A stretch of DNA of 64,000 bases from an uncultured Eubacteriales bacterium (lineage in GTDB: Bacteria; Bacillota; Clostridia; Christensenellales; UBA1242). The position numbers were made by a program, and so were the translations under genes. The stretch is taken from positions 62,001 through 126,000 of the forward strand of contig URXM01000002.1 of the NCBI GenBank assembly GCA_900551855.1, written 5' to 3'. This document shows positions 36,736-44,844 of the stretch, in pieces (within the stretch, counting starts at the first letter, position 1; every line of letters begins with the position of its first letter). The notes under the pieces were generated by a model that saw only the letters and a list, made by a program, of their open reading frames with translations, was not told the origin of the DNA and did not search any database.

Positions 36736-37350
36736 TTATCTTCTGTTGCAAAAATTTTCAAACTTTTCAAGAATAATTTTCTTGCTTGAAGAATCATAAA
36801 CACCTTCCATTTTTTTGTTAAATTTGTCTTTTGAAACTTCTTTCATTTCTTCACATAAAAACAGACTGTCCGTAAGTTCAGGTCTGTTTTTTATTGCGTT
36901 TATTCCCAAACTGCAAAATGTTTCTGTGTCTTTCAATTCTTCAAAGTCTATGGTCTTCAAAACTTCTGCGTAGTAATTTTTATAATAAAATTCTTTATCA
37001 AAAATCATTTTAGTGGTTGTGTCATAAACAAAATTCCCTTTTTCCACCCAAGAATGTTCAAACTCTTCATAATAACAATCTCTTACATTTCTATCCAGTC
37101 TATGCAAGGTCCCAATTTGCAATTTACATCCGGGCATAGCTCTTGCAAGAATGAGCGCAAAAAAATAACAATATCCTTTTGTTTCTTTTAGTTTAATAAA
37201 TTTTCCTGTCTCATATTTGCCTATTTTTTTTGAAAGCAAATCATAAAATTTGTCATCAAGTCGAAGCCCTTTTTTTGTTTTTATAGCTTGGCTAGATACT
37301 TTATAAAAAGTTAATGTTTGTTCTAAAATATTTCTCATCAATTTTTTCAT
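36736..37350 (-). CDS. Putative papain/transglutaminase-like fold protein
   Basis: About 204 residues from MKKLMRNILEQ; the longer frame to 37419 lacks a ribosome site. I recognise no named family. It has a suggestive Cys-His-Asp order: Cys in TKGYCYFFALILARAMPG, His in FEHSWVEKG, Asp in NFVYDTTTK, each in the local context seen in transglutaminase-like or papain-like hydrolases. No signal peptide, so a cytoplasmic role is likely. It lies about 70 bp after the aconitase X genes and may share their transcript. Confidence 0.6.
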   Translation of the reverse strand: MKKLMRNILEQTLTFYKVSSQAIKTKKGLRLDDKFYDLLSKKIGKYETGKFIKLKETKGYCYFFALILARAMPGCKLQIGTLHRLDRNVRDCYYEEFEHSWVEKGNFVYDTTTKMIFDKEFYYKNYYAEVLKTIDFEELKDTETFCSLGINAIKNRPELTDSLFLCEEMKEVSKDKFNKKMEGVYDSSSKKIILEKFENFCNRR

Positions 37351-37421
37351 TCCTATATAATAACACAACCATTTTTCCTTTTCAATATCAAATAAAAAAA
37401 AGTGAAAAATTGTTTTCACTT

Positions 37422-37871
37422 TTATTTTACAAGTCTAACAGTTCCGTCTTCAGAGATTGAAATCTTATCTCCAGTTTTTATTTCTGACAAGATTTCTTTT
37501 CCCAGTTTGTCAATGGCAATGATTTTTGAGTTTTCCCAATTTTTTGCCAGTATCACTCCACTTGCCGCCAAAGAATCTATCTCTTCGCTAAAAAGCAGTG
37601 CGGCTGGATTTATTCCCATTTGACAAATTGTTTGAATTACAAGTCCACCAGTTGTGGAACCAATTGTTTGAGGCAATATCAATGCAATCCCTGTCAAATT
37701 TTTTCCATAAACATCTGGATTGTTTTGGTCTGAGCCAATAACTTTCTTTGCGTTCTTCAACGCTGATTTTTGAAATGTTGCCAAAGTATTTAATCCTTGA
37801 TGAGAAACAACAGCTTCTCCTTCATAAGTTCCTTTGCAAATTACTCTACCTTTAAAAACTTTCTTTGCCAT
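37422..37871 (-). CDS. Aconitase X small (swivel) subunit
   Basis: 149 residues matching the AcnX swivel domain (DUF126 type): FKGRVICKGTYEGEAVVS at the start, then LPQTIGSTTGGLVIQTIC with the conserved Ser region of the active site, and GINPAALLFSEEIDSLAASG. One base separates it from the large subunit. Bacterial AcnX enzymes described so far dehydrate cis-3-hydroxy-L-proline, archaeal ones phosphomevalonate; I cannot tell which, if either, applies. Confidence 0.88.
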   Translation of the reverse strand: MAKKVFKGRVICKGTYEGEAVVSHQGLNTLATFQKSALKNAKKVIGSDQNNPDVYGKNLTGIALILPQTIGSTTGGLVIQTICQMGINPAALLFSEEIDSLAASGVILAKNWENSKIIAIDKLGKEILSEIKTGDKISISEDGTVRLVK

Positions 37872-37872
37872 A

Positions 37873-39144
37873 TTAGTTCACCCCACAAATAATTTTGACA
37901 ATATCGTCATCTTTATAATATCTCGACTTTGAATAAGTTCTCAATTTGTTGCTGTTTGTGATTATTGGTTTTCCACCAGCAATAGGATTGTTTGTATACA
38001 TCAATGGACAAATAGATGACAATTTGATTCCAAAAGATTTAAGTTTTTTATATTCTTCTGTTGTCTCAAATTTCTTTACAACAGCAGGAGCAGAAGTCAT
38101 TATTGTTCTGACTTTAACTTTTTTTCTTCCGCTCAATTTCAAATTTTCTTCTATTTTGTGTGTCCAATTTATAAGTTGTTCATAAGTCAAATGAGGGCAA
38201 CCAATAAAGCATAATGAAGGTTTAGCAGATGGATTTTTCCACATAATAGGATAACTCTTATAAACTCTTTCAAGTTCTGCATCATCAATCACATACTTCT
38301 TTGCATTTTCATTTATAAGTTTCTTTCCATACTTCTTTGCTTCAGGGGTAAGCTTTTCAATGTGATAAAGTCCAACAGCTCCGTTTGATGCTGTTGCTGC
38401 ACCAAAGTCTTTTAAGTAAGAAACAACATCGTCGGTCAATTCTGTTCCCAAAAACTTGTCGAGCCCAACAACATAAGGTACATCTTCCATAACTTTCATA
38501 CCAATTGCGCTTCCAAGAATTTGTGCCTCAGGAAGTTTTGTTGTTTTGACTTCAATTATCCAATTTGCTTTTCTGCCTTCATCAGTAAGTAGTCCAAATT
38601 TAGGGACTTTGCCTAAAATTGCTCCAAAGATATCAAGCATCCCACTGTTACGGTTGCATCTTGCACCAAGGACAGAGTTTGCAAACACAACTGCACTGCT
38701 TTCTGCCCAAGATAAAACATCTCCATATTTTGGAGTGTTTCCAACTTCTTTCAAATAGCAAGTGCAAGTGAAAGCATCTTTGTTTTTCAATCCAATTTTT
38801 GAGAGTTGCTCTTCATAATGTTTTTGTTGAGAATACATTATTTTGCTGAAAATCAATTTGTTTAAAAGTCCACATTTTACATTTTTGTAATCTATTGGTC
38901 TAGGGTCAACAGTAAATGGATATTCTGTTTTCAAACCCGCATCAATAATTTCATCCATAATGCGATACACAGGCTTCAAGAGTCCAATACCAAAAGAAGT
39001 GACAAGATGTCCTTGTGTTGTCACTGGGACAAACTCTTCTGCACCAAACAAATCACCAAACTCAACCAAAGTTTGCATAATTTTTGCTTTGGTTTTGCCT
39101 TCTTTCCCTTCCAGTATAGCCTTTTCTTCGGCTGTTAATTTCAT
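37873..39144 (-). CDS. Aconitase X large (catalytic, Fe-S) subunit
   Basis: 423 residues of the DUF521/AcnX catalytic family. I start at 39144 (MKLTAEEKAILEGKEG), 6 nt after AGGAGG. Likely cluster cysteines occur in GARCNRNSG, FIGCPHLTY and SICPLMYTNNP. Works with the small subunit as a dehydratase. An upstream TATAAT with weak -35 lies in the divergent gap with the EEP gene. No proline- or mevalonate-pathway gene is adjacent to reveal the substrate. Confidence 0.9.
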   Translation of the reverse strand: MKLTAEEKAILEGKEGKTKAKIMQTLVEFGDLFGAEEFVPVTTQGHLVTSFGIGLLKPVYRIMDEIIDAGLKTEYPFTVDPRPIDYKNVKCGLLNKLIFSKIMYSQQKHYEEQLSKIGLKNKDAFTCTCYLKEVGNTPKYGDVLSWAESSAVVFANSVLGARCNRNSGMLDIFGAILGKVPKFGLLTDEGRKANWIIEVKTTKLPEAQILGSAIGMKVMEDVPYVVGLDKFLGTELTDDVVSYLKDFGAATASNGAVGLYHIEKLTPEAKKYGKKLINENAKKYVIDDAELERVYKSYPIMWKNPSAKPSLCFIGCPHLTYEQLINWTHKIEENLKLSGRKKVKVRTIMTSAPAVVKKFETTEEYKKLKSFGIKLSSICPLMYTNNPIAGGKPIITNSNKLRTYSKSRYYKDDDIVKIICGVN

Positions 39145-39281
39145 AATCTTTCCTCCTTTCCTTCTTGATATGATTATAATACATATTAAATATATAACAA
39201 AACAAAACACATTATTTTCTATAATTACATTTTGAATTGATTTTTTGATGTGTTATACTTTTTATATCAAGGGGAATGGTT

Positions 39282-40394
39282 ATGAATCCAACATTAAAGA
39301 AAACATTAAAAATAATTTGTTTTACTTTGCTGTCAATTATTGGTCTAATCTTGCTTGTGCTTGCTGGTTATGTTATATACCTAAGTTGTACATATTACAG
39401 AATTGAAGACAATCAAGTTTTAGAAATAGAAAACAACCAAGTTCAGCAAATTTCTTTAAATGAAGAATATTCAATCACAACTTTCAACATCGGATTTGGT
39501 GCATATTCTCAAGATTTTGATTTCTTTATGGATACAGGAGAAATGCTTGACGGAACAAAAACAAGTGGAAGTGGAAGTCGTGCAAAAGACAAACAAACAG
39601 TTTTGGACAATACCAATGGTGCAATTCAAACAATTTTACAACAAAACACAGACTTTGCATTTTTTCAAGAAGTTGACACAAAAGCAGACAGAAGTTTTTT
39701 TGTAAATCAATATGAAATGCTTCAAGATTCTTTCACAGATTATGCTTCTATTTTTGCTTCAAATTTTCATAGTGGTTATTTGTTTTATCCTTTGACAAAT
39801 CCTCATGGAGCTGTCAATGCCGGAATTGCCACTTTTTCAAAATATCAAGTATCTGAAAGCGTAAGAAGATCTTTTCCTGTTGACAATGGCTTCTTCAACA
39901 AATTCTTCGATTTGGACAGATGCTTCCAAGTAAACAGATTAAAAATAGATGGTTCAGACAAAGAGTTGGTTTTGATAAATTTGCATATGAGTGCTTACGA
40001 TGAAGGCGGAAAAATCAGAGCTTTGCAACTAGAAATGCTTAAAGCAGTTTTGGAAGAAGAATATTCAAAAGGAAATTATGTTATTGCAGGTGGCGATTGG
40101 AATCACGACATAGCAAACAGTTTAAATCTTTTTGAAACACAAGAAAAAGTTCCAGAATGGGTTGCTCAAATAAAAGAAGAAGACATTCCAGAAGGTTTCT
40201 CTTTTGCAACCAGCACAAATGCTCCAACTTGCCGTTCAACAGACAGACCTTATGAAAAAGGTGTAAATTACTCTGTTGTAATTGATGGATTTATTGTTTC
40301 TGACAATGTTAAAGTTTCTTTGGTTAACAACATAGATACAGACTTTATGTATTCTGATCACAACCCAGTAAAAATGACATTTGTACTAGAATAA
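39282..40394 (+). CDS. Membrane-anchored endonuclease/exonuclease/phosphatase (EEP) family protein
   Basis: 370 residues from the second ATG (39282), 7 nt after AAGGGG. One N-terminal membrane helix (ICFTLLSIIGLILLVLAGYV, about 10-29) anchors it outside the cell. EEP catalytic motifs follow: TTFNIGFGAY, FFQEVD, LINLHMSAY, VIAGGDWNHD and YSDHNPVKM. These give the metal-binding Asn/Glu and the Asp-His general base. Extracellular substrates could be DNA, sphingomyelin-like lipids or inositol phosphates; none can be chosen. An extended -10 (TGTTATACT) precedes it. Confidence 0.85.
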   Translation: MNPTLKKTLKIICFTLLSIIGLILLVLAGYVIYLSCTYYRIEDNQVLEIENNQVQQISLNEEYSITTFNIGFGAYSQDFDFFMDTGEMLDGTKTSGSGSRAKDKQTVLDNTNGAIQTILQQNTDFAFFQEVDTKADRSFFVNQYEMLQDSFTDYASIFASNFHSGYLFYPLTNPHGAVNAGIATFSKYQVSESVRRSFPVDNGFFNKFFDLDRCFQVNRLKIDGSDKELVLINLHMSAYDEGGKIRALQLEMLKAVLEEEYSKGNYVIAGGDWNHDIANSLNLFETQEKVPEWVAQIKEEDIPEGFSFATSTNAPTCRSTDRPYEKGVNYSVVIDGFIVSDNVKVSLVNNIDTDFMYSDHNPVKMTFVLE

Positions 40395-40416
40395 ACATTT
40401 CTTATTATATAAACAA

Positions 40417-40447
40417 AAAAGATAGTGAATTCAACTCGCTATCTTTT
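40417..40447. terminator. Bidirectional terminator between the EEP gene and folD
   Basis: AAAAGATAG pairs with CTATCTTTT with two more pairs inside; A- and T-rich on both sides. Confidence 0.75.
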
Positions 40448-40470
40448 ATTTTTATCTAATATTTCTTTAA

Positions 40471-41355
40471 TCAATTATGTTCTTTTTTGTCTTCTATATT
40501 TTTGCAATGTTCTTTCTCGTGCAAAATCAATGTGTTTTCCATTAAACAAGCCACAGTCAATGGTCCAACTCCACCAGGGACAGGGGTTATATAAGAGCAT
40601 TTGTCTCTTACATTTTCAAAATCGACATCTCCAACAAGTCCACTTTCTGTTCTGTTTATACCTACATCAACAACAAAAGCCCCGTCTTTTACATAATCAC
40701 TGGTTATCATCTTTGGTTTTCCAACAGCAACAACCAAGACATCTGCATTTTTGCATTTTTCTTTCAAGTTTCTTGTATGACTATGACAATTTGTAACAGT
40801 TGCATTTTTGCTTTGAATCAATGTTGCAACACTTTTCCCAACAAGCAAACTTCTACCAATAACCACAACATCTTTGCCATCTAAATCATAGTTTTTGCTT
40901 TCAAAAATCTTCATAATTCCTGTTGAAGTGCAAGGTGCAATAGTTTGATCTCCAGAATAAAGTTTCCCTAAATTTTCATAAGTAAGACAATCAACATCTT
41001 TTTCAGGAACAATTGTATTTATGATTTCATCTCTGTCTTTGTCAAGATGTTTAGGTAGTGGTAATTGAACCAAAACACCTGACACATCTTTGTCTTTGTT
41101 CAATTTCTCTAAAAATTCTACAAGAAATTTTTTTGTTGTATCTTCTGGAAATTGATAAATCAAAGATTTTATTCCACATTCTTCACAAGCTTTTTTCTTT
41201 GAGTTTACATAAACTTTGCTTGCTTTGTCATCGCCTACAATTATGCAAACCAAACAAGGTGGCTGTTTACCTTTATCAAGAAATTTGGAAGAAACTTCTT
41301 CTCTTACCTTTTCTTTTATGCTTTTAGCCAACATTTTTCCATCAATAATTTCCAT
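40471..41355 (-). CDS. folD: Methylene-THF dehydrogenase / methenyl-THF cyclohydrolase
   Basis: 294 residues, the usual bifunctional length. Interconverts methylene-, methenyl- and formyl-tetrahydrofolate. Signatures: SKVYVNSKKKACEECGI (active-site Tyr/Lys), GVLVQLPLPKHLD, and the NADP motif VVVIGRSLLVGKSVATLI, then PVPGGVGPLT near the end. The C-terminus has an extra hydrophilic tail (HCKNIEDKKEHN). Single gene facing the EEP gene. Confidence 0.96.
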   Translation of the reverse strand: MEIIDGKMLAKSIKEKVREEVSSKFLDKGKQPPCLVCIIVGDDKASKVYVNSKKKACEECGIKSLIYQFPEDTTKKFLVEFLEKLNKDKDVSGVLVQLPLPKHLDKDRDEIINTIVPEKDVDCLTYENLGKLYSGDQTIAPCTSTGIMKIFESKNYDLDGKDVVVIGRSLLVGKSVATLIQSKNATVTNCHSHTRNLKEKCKNADVLVVAVGKPKMITSDYVKDGAFVVDVGINRTESGLVGDVDFENVRDKCSYITPVPGGVGPLTVACLMENTLILHEKEHCKNIEDKKEHN

Positions 41356-41454
41356 ACTATCTCTCCAATTTCATTCTACCATAATTGACATAAAATATCA
41401 ACCAGAAACCTTTTGTTGTTGTTTTTCATATAAATAGAATTGAAAGGAGAAATT

Positions 41455-42486
41455 ATGGCAAATGACAATTATTACATAGGTGCAAATGACGAACACGGCG
41501 TAAATCCACCAACAGCAGGAAAAAGAACTCCTGTTGTCCCTGGATTGAATAGACAAATATATGAAAACGAATTTAACAGAGCAGCAAAAAACAAATTTAT
41601 TGAAGCTTGTTTAAGACAAGGCTTTTCTGTTTATGATGTAAAGCCAGAACTAAACGATATTTCAATAAGCACAAGAGTGACCAGAATAAACAGACAAAAT
41701 CTGACACTGCTTGTCACTTTTGCTTATAATGCTTTTGGCACAACTTTTAATTCTGCATCCGGTTTGGAAGTCTTTTATTCTCCATCAAATCCAAAATCAT
41801 CAGAAAGCAAACGCCTTGCAGAAGATTTGTATGCCGAACTTGTGCAAGGCACTTCACAAAACGGCAGAGGTGTAAAAACTTTGGATGTTGGAGTTTTATC
41901 AAATGTAAATTGTGTTTCTTCTTTGATTGAAGCGGGCTTTATGACAAATTTGCGAGAAGCACAACTTATGATCAATCCACTCTTTCAAACTGAAGTAGGG
42001 GAGGAAGCTTGCCACGGCGTATGCAATTATTTGGGAGTAAGTTATCTTCCAAGAGACAATCTTTCAAACTATCCACTTTTGAGACGAAGTAGCAGCAACA
42101 ACTTTGTTTTCTTGTTGCAATTCATATTAAATCAATTTGGATACAACCTTTCTGTTGATGGAATTTTTGGTGCTAACACAGAAAAAGCCGTTCGAGATTT
42201 TCAACAGAAAAATGGTTTATCTGTTGATGGATTGGTCGGACAAAACACTTGGAAAACTCTTCTAAATCTTCCTGATTATCCACTTCTTAAACGCGGATAT
42301 TCTGGCTCTTATGTAAAATTTTTACAACAACTATTAGAAAGTTATCTTATCCCAGTTGGCACAATTGATGGGATCTTTGGGAGCAGAACTGAAAATGCTG
42401 TAAAACAATTTCAACAAGAAAACAATTTGTCTGTTGATGGCATTGTAGGGAAAAACACCTGGAATGCTTTGACAACAAACCTTTAA
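41455..42486 (+). CDS. Amidase_3-type cell-wall hydrolase with two peptidoglycan-binding domains, atypical metal site
   Basis: 343 residues from the ATG at 41455, 5-6 nt after AAAGGAG. The N-terminal half is an N-acetylmuramoyl-L-alanine amidase-like domain: NDEHGVNPP (His), YENEFNRA (Glu) and SLIEAGFMTN (Glu) match zinc and catalytic positions. The usual SIHANA segment is TFAYNA, so the third zinc ligand His is Ala. Two PG_binding_1 repeats follow (LLRRSSSNNFVFLLQ to GQNTWKTLL; LLKRGYSGSYVKFLQ to GKNTWNALT). There is no signal peptide, so export or an internal (for example sporulation or lysis) role needs another route. Confidence 0.85.
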   Translation: MANDNYYIGANDEHGVNPPTAGKRTPVVPGLNRQIYENEFNRAAKNKFIEACLRQGFSVYDVKPELNDISISTRVTRINRQNLTLLVTFAYNAFGTTFNSASGLEVFYSPSNPKSSESKRLAEDLYAELVQGTSQNGRGVKTLDVGVLSNVNCVSSLIEAGFMTNLREAQLMINPLFQTEVGEEACHGVCNYLGVSYLPRDNLSNYPLLRRSSSNNFVFLLQFILNQFGYNLSVDGIFGANTEKAVRDFQQKNGLSVDGLVGQNTWKTLLNLPDYPLLKRGYSGSYVKFLQQLLESYLIPVGTIDGIFGSRTENAVKQFQQENNLSVDGIVGKNTWNALTTNL

Positions 42487-42489
42487 AAA

Positions 42490-42507
42490 AAGACGGTCAC
42501 CCGTCTT
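42490..42507. terminator. Terminator between the amidase and yidC
   Basis: AAGACGG pairs with CCGTCTT (4-nt loop), T-rich after it on the plus strand and A-rich before it, so it may serve both converging genes. Confidence 0.7.
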
Positions 42508-42510
42508 CTT

Positions 42511-43884
42511 TTATTTATCTTTTCTTCTGTAATCAACTTCGATTACATCTTTTTCTTTTTTCTTCTTGCTTTCTGCTTCAAGCCATTTTCTTACAATCAA
42601 AGTTGTAAGTGGTGTAAGAGCAATCATAACAACTTGTCCAACAATCAAATAAATTGCAAACAAACTTGTGTACATAAATGTAAAGATACCTATGATTATT
42701 GGCATAATGAAATACATCATTTTTCCACCAGCTTGTCCGTTTTGGGTTGCAGGTTGATCTTTCTTTTTCATCAATTTGTTTGAAAGCCAAATAGAAAGGA
42801 AAGATGTCACAATAGCAATAATTGTCAAAATGTAATAACCATTAAGTCCCAATTCTTTTGTATCAATTCCGGCAACAACATAATCAAAGATTTGTCCTTC
42901 ATAGTCATTTGCTTCTTCTTCAACTTTTTCTTCTTCGGTGTAATATTTAGACAAATAATTTGTTATTTCACTTTTTGTAAAGAGTGGACTTGTTGGAGAT
43001 TCTGCTTTATAAATGTTTTTAATCCACAAAAATCCTTCTTGTGTGTCAACATAATATTTTTCAACAGTTTCTTCTGCTAAAGTTTTGAAAACATCATTAA
43101 ATCCTGTGTCAACATATTCAATAACTGGCTCTGTTGGTTGAATTTCTCCGCCTTCTTCTCCTTCTGCCAAACTTGTTGTTTCAGATGGTGTCTCTGTTGA
43201 AGGTTCTTCTGTAGGCTCTTCTTGTGGAACATTTATATATGTTTTCAACAATTCATATATATCTTGATTTGTCCAAGTGTTTTGATACTGAAATGATCTA
43301 ACATCTGGAGCTTCATCCGGTCTAGTAATCACAATTTCAAGAGTGTTGTTTTCAAAATCTACATTTGCACTCAACTGATATTCTTGTCCTGCAAGATCAT
43401 TGAGTGTTGACTTCAATCCTTCATCTTCGTTTAAAACTATAACATTTGCATAAAGACTTTTCATATTTTCATATTGATTTACAATGTTATAATTTGAAAC
43501 AGATTGCAAAGAATTCCACAAAGTCAAGAAAACTGTAAATTGAAGAATCATTGTTATGAGCATTGGCAAGCAACTGCTCATCATAGAAAATTGATATTTT
43601 TTATAAATTTCGTTGGTCTTTTGCTGAACTAATCTTTGATCGTGTCCATACTTCTTTTGAATAGCTTCAAGTTCTGGTCTCATCTTGGCATTGAGATTCA
43701 TGTTTTTCATGTTTACTTTCTTGTTTATAACATCAACAAGAGCAAACAAAATTCTTACTATAAGCGCAAGTAAAATAACAGCCATTATATATGTGCCAGT
43801 AGCACTCTTAAAGGCATTCAATATTGTTTCCCAAAAACCGGTAGGTTGGGATATAGTGACAAGCGCTGTGCTTATAAAATCCAT
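42511..43884 (-). CDS. yidC: Membrane protein insertase YidC/Oxa1 with a large extracytoplasmic insertion
   Basis: 457 residues; Gram-positive YidC is usually 250-290. TM1 (about 33-54) carries the cavity arginine in ALIVRILFALVD, followed by the cytoplasmic coiled region NMKNMNLNAKMRPELEAIQKK with MSSCLPMLITMILQF as TM2. Residues about 125-315 are an inserted acidic region (repeated EEPTEEPSTE-type sequence) before the remaining helices (about 325-347 and 370-412). There is no lipobox at the N-terminus. It overlaps yidD by 13 bp, in the conserved rpmH-rnpA-yidD-yidC run. Jag, normally next, is displaced. Confidence 0.92.
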   Translation of the reverse strand: MDFISTALVTISQPTGFWETILNAFKSATGTYIMAVILLALIVRILFALVDVINKKVNMKNMNLNAKMRPELEAIQKKYGHDQRLVQQKTNEIYKKYQFSMMSSCLPMLITMILQFTVFLTLWNSLQSVSNYNIVNQYENMKSLYANVIVLNEDEGLKSTLNDLAGQEYQLSANVDFENNTLEIVITRPDEAPDVRSFQYQNTWTNQDIYELLKTYINVPQEEPTEEPSTETPSETTSLAEGEEGGEIQPTEPVIEYVDTGFNDVFKTLAEETVEKYYVDTQEGFLWIKNIYKAESPTSPLFTKSEITNYLSKYYTEEEKVEEEANDYEGQIFDYVVAGIDTKELGLNGYYILTIIAIVTSFLSIWLSNKLMKKKDQPATQNGQAGGKMMYFIMPIIIGIFTFMYTSLFAIYLIVGQVVMIALTPLTTLIVRKWLEAESKKKKEKDVIEVDYRRKDK

Positions 43885-44135
43885 ATATGGTCTCCTTTTA
43901 TATTTATAGGAACAGGGTCATACCCTCTTTTCTTTTGCCAAGGAACACATCTGAAAATTCTTTTTGTTCCAATCCAAAAACCTTTAAAAACACCAAACTC
44001 TTCCACAGCTTTTATCATATAGTTTGAGCAGGTAGGTGTAAAAATGCAACTATGTGGCAGAATTGGTGAAATAAGATATTTGTATATATAGACTGGAAAT
44101 AAAAAAATTTTTTTAAGAATGTTTTTTGCTTTCAT
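43872..44135 (-). CDS. yidD: Membrane protein insertion efficiency factor YidD
   Basis: 87 residues from the ATG at 44135. Family signature CIFTPTCSNYMIKAVEEFG and FRCVPWQKKRGYDPVP are complete. A small peripheral membrane protein with three conserved cysteines that assists YidC. It overlaps rnpA by 23 bp and yidC by 13 bp, so the run is translationally coupled. Confidence 0.93.
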   Translation of the reverse strand: MKAKNILKKIFLFPVYIYKYLISPILPHSCIFTPTCSNYMIKAVEEFGVFKGFWIGTKRIFRCVPWQKKRGYDPVPINIKGDHIWIL

Positions 44136-44451
44136 ACTTTTCAAACAACTTTATCAATTCTTTTTTCAATTCTTCAAAAGACAAAGAAACTGCATTTTCT
44201 TTTGCCAAAACAACACAGTTACAAAAAGAAGGAATTTGAATAAAAATCCTAGTGATTTCTCTCATCCTTCTTTTAAGCAAATTTCTTTTGTTGGCTTTTC
44301 CAAGTTTTTTGTTTATAGAAAATCCGATTCTATAATTTTCAAACTTGCTAGGCACTACAAACAAAACAAAATGTTCTGAGTGAACTCTCTCGCCTTTTTT
44401 GTATATATAACTGAACTGACTGTTTTTTTTAAGTCTATGATCCATTTTCAT
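44113..44451 (-). CDS. rnpA: Ribonuclease P protein component
   Basis: 112 residues. Protein subunit of RNase P, which trims tRNA 5' ends. The RNR signature KANKRNLLKRRMREI is near residue 50, after FVVPSKFENYRIGFSINKKLG. Starts 1 bp after the rpmH stop and overlaps yidD. Basic throughout, as expected. Confidence 0.95.
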   Translation of the reverse strand: MKMDHRLKKNSQFSYIYKKGERVHSEHFVLFVVPSKFENYRIGFSINKKLGKANKRNLLKRRMREITRIFIQIPSFCNCVVLAKENAVSLSFEELKKELIKLFEKYESKKHS

Positions 44452-44452
44452 A

Positions 44453-44587
44453 CTAAGCAGAAATTACTTTTCTTCCTCTGTTTCTTCTTCTCTTCAAAAC
44501 ATTTCTTCCGCCTTTAGTTCTCATTCTTTCACGGAATCCATGAACTTTTTGTCTTTTTGTTTTCTTAGGTTGGTATGTTCTTTTCAT
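44453..44587 (-). CDS. rpmH: 50S ribosomal protein L34
   Basis: 44 residues, [20 protein letters not shown] and ending RGRKVISA, the L34 pattern throughout. Too short to be noticed by length filters. AAGGAG lies about 8 nt before the ATG. First gene of the rpmH-rnpA-yidD-yidC operon. Confidence 0.98.
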   Translation of the reverse strand: MKRTYQPKKTKRQKVHGFRERMRTKGGRNVLKRRRNRGRKVISA

Positions 44588-44642
44588 AATTTTTTCTCCT
44601 TAATTTTCGTTTTTAATCCTATTGCAAAAAGGTTTACGCCTT

Positions 44643-44671
44643 ATTATATAAAATAAAATCCTTTTTGTCAA
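44643..44671 (-). promoter_or_regulatory. Perfect consensus promoter of rpmH
   Basis: TTGACA (44666-44671), 17 bp, TATAAT (44643-44648) on the minus strand, about 55 bp before the rpmH start. Confidence 0.9.
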
Positions 44672-44795
44672 CCGCAAATGAAAGCATTTTCAAACAAACT
44701 TTGTTTTTATTTCAATAAATTTGTCATATAAAAAAACGCATTTTTATCTCAAATTTTGTCATCTTTTTATTTTCACATATTTAACAATAAAAAAA

Positions 44796-44814
44796 TGCTT
44801 GAATAAATCAAGCA
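44796..44814 (-). terminator. Terminator of dnaN
   Basis: TGCTTGA pairs with TCAAGCA (5-nt loop); seven nucleotides of T follow on the minus strand. Confidence 0.75.
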
Positions 44815-44844
44815 ATTTTTATATTTTTTTATTTAATTTTTCAA

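Noticed and set aside
21023..42510. Prophage or conjugative element in the yidC-jag block
   Set aside because: No phage structural, relaxase, integrase or transposase gene; most genes are metabolic and composition is similar to the rest.
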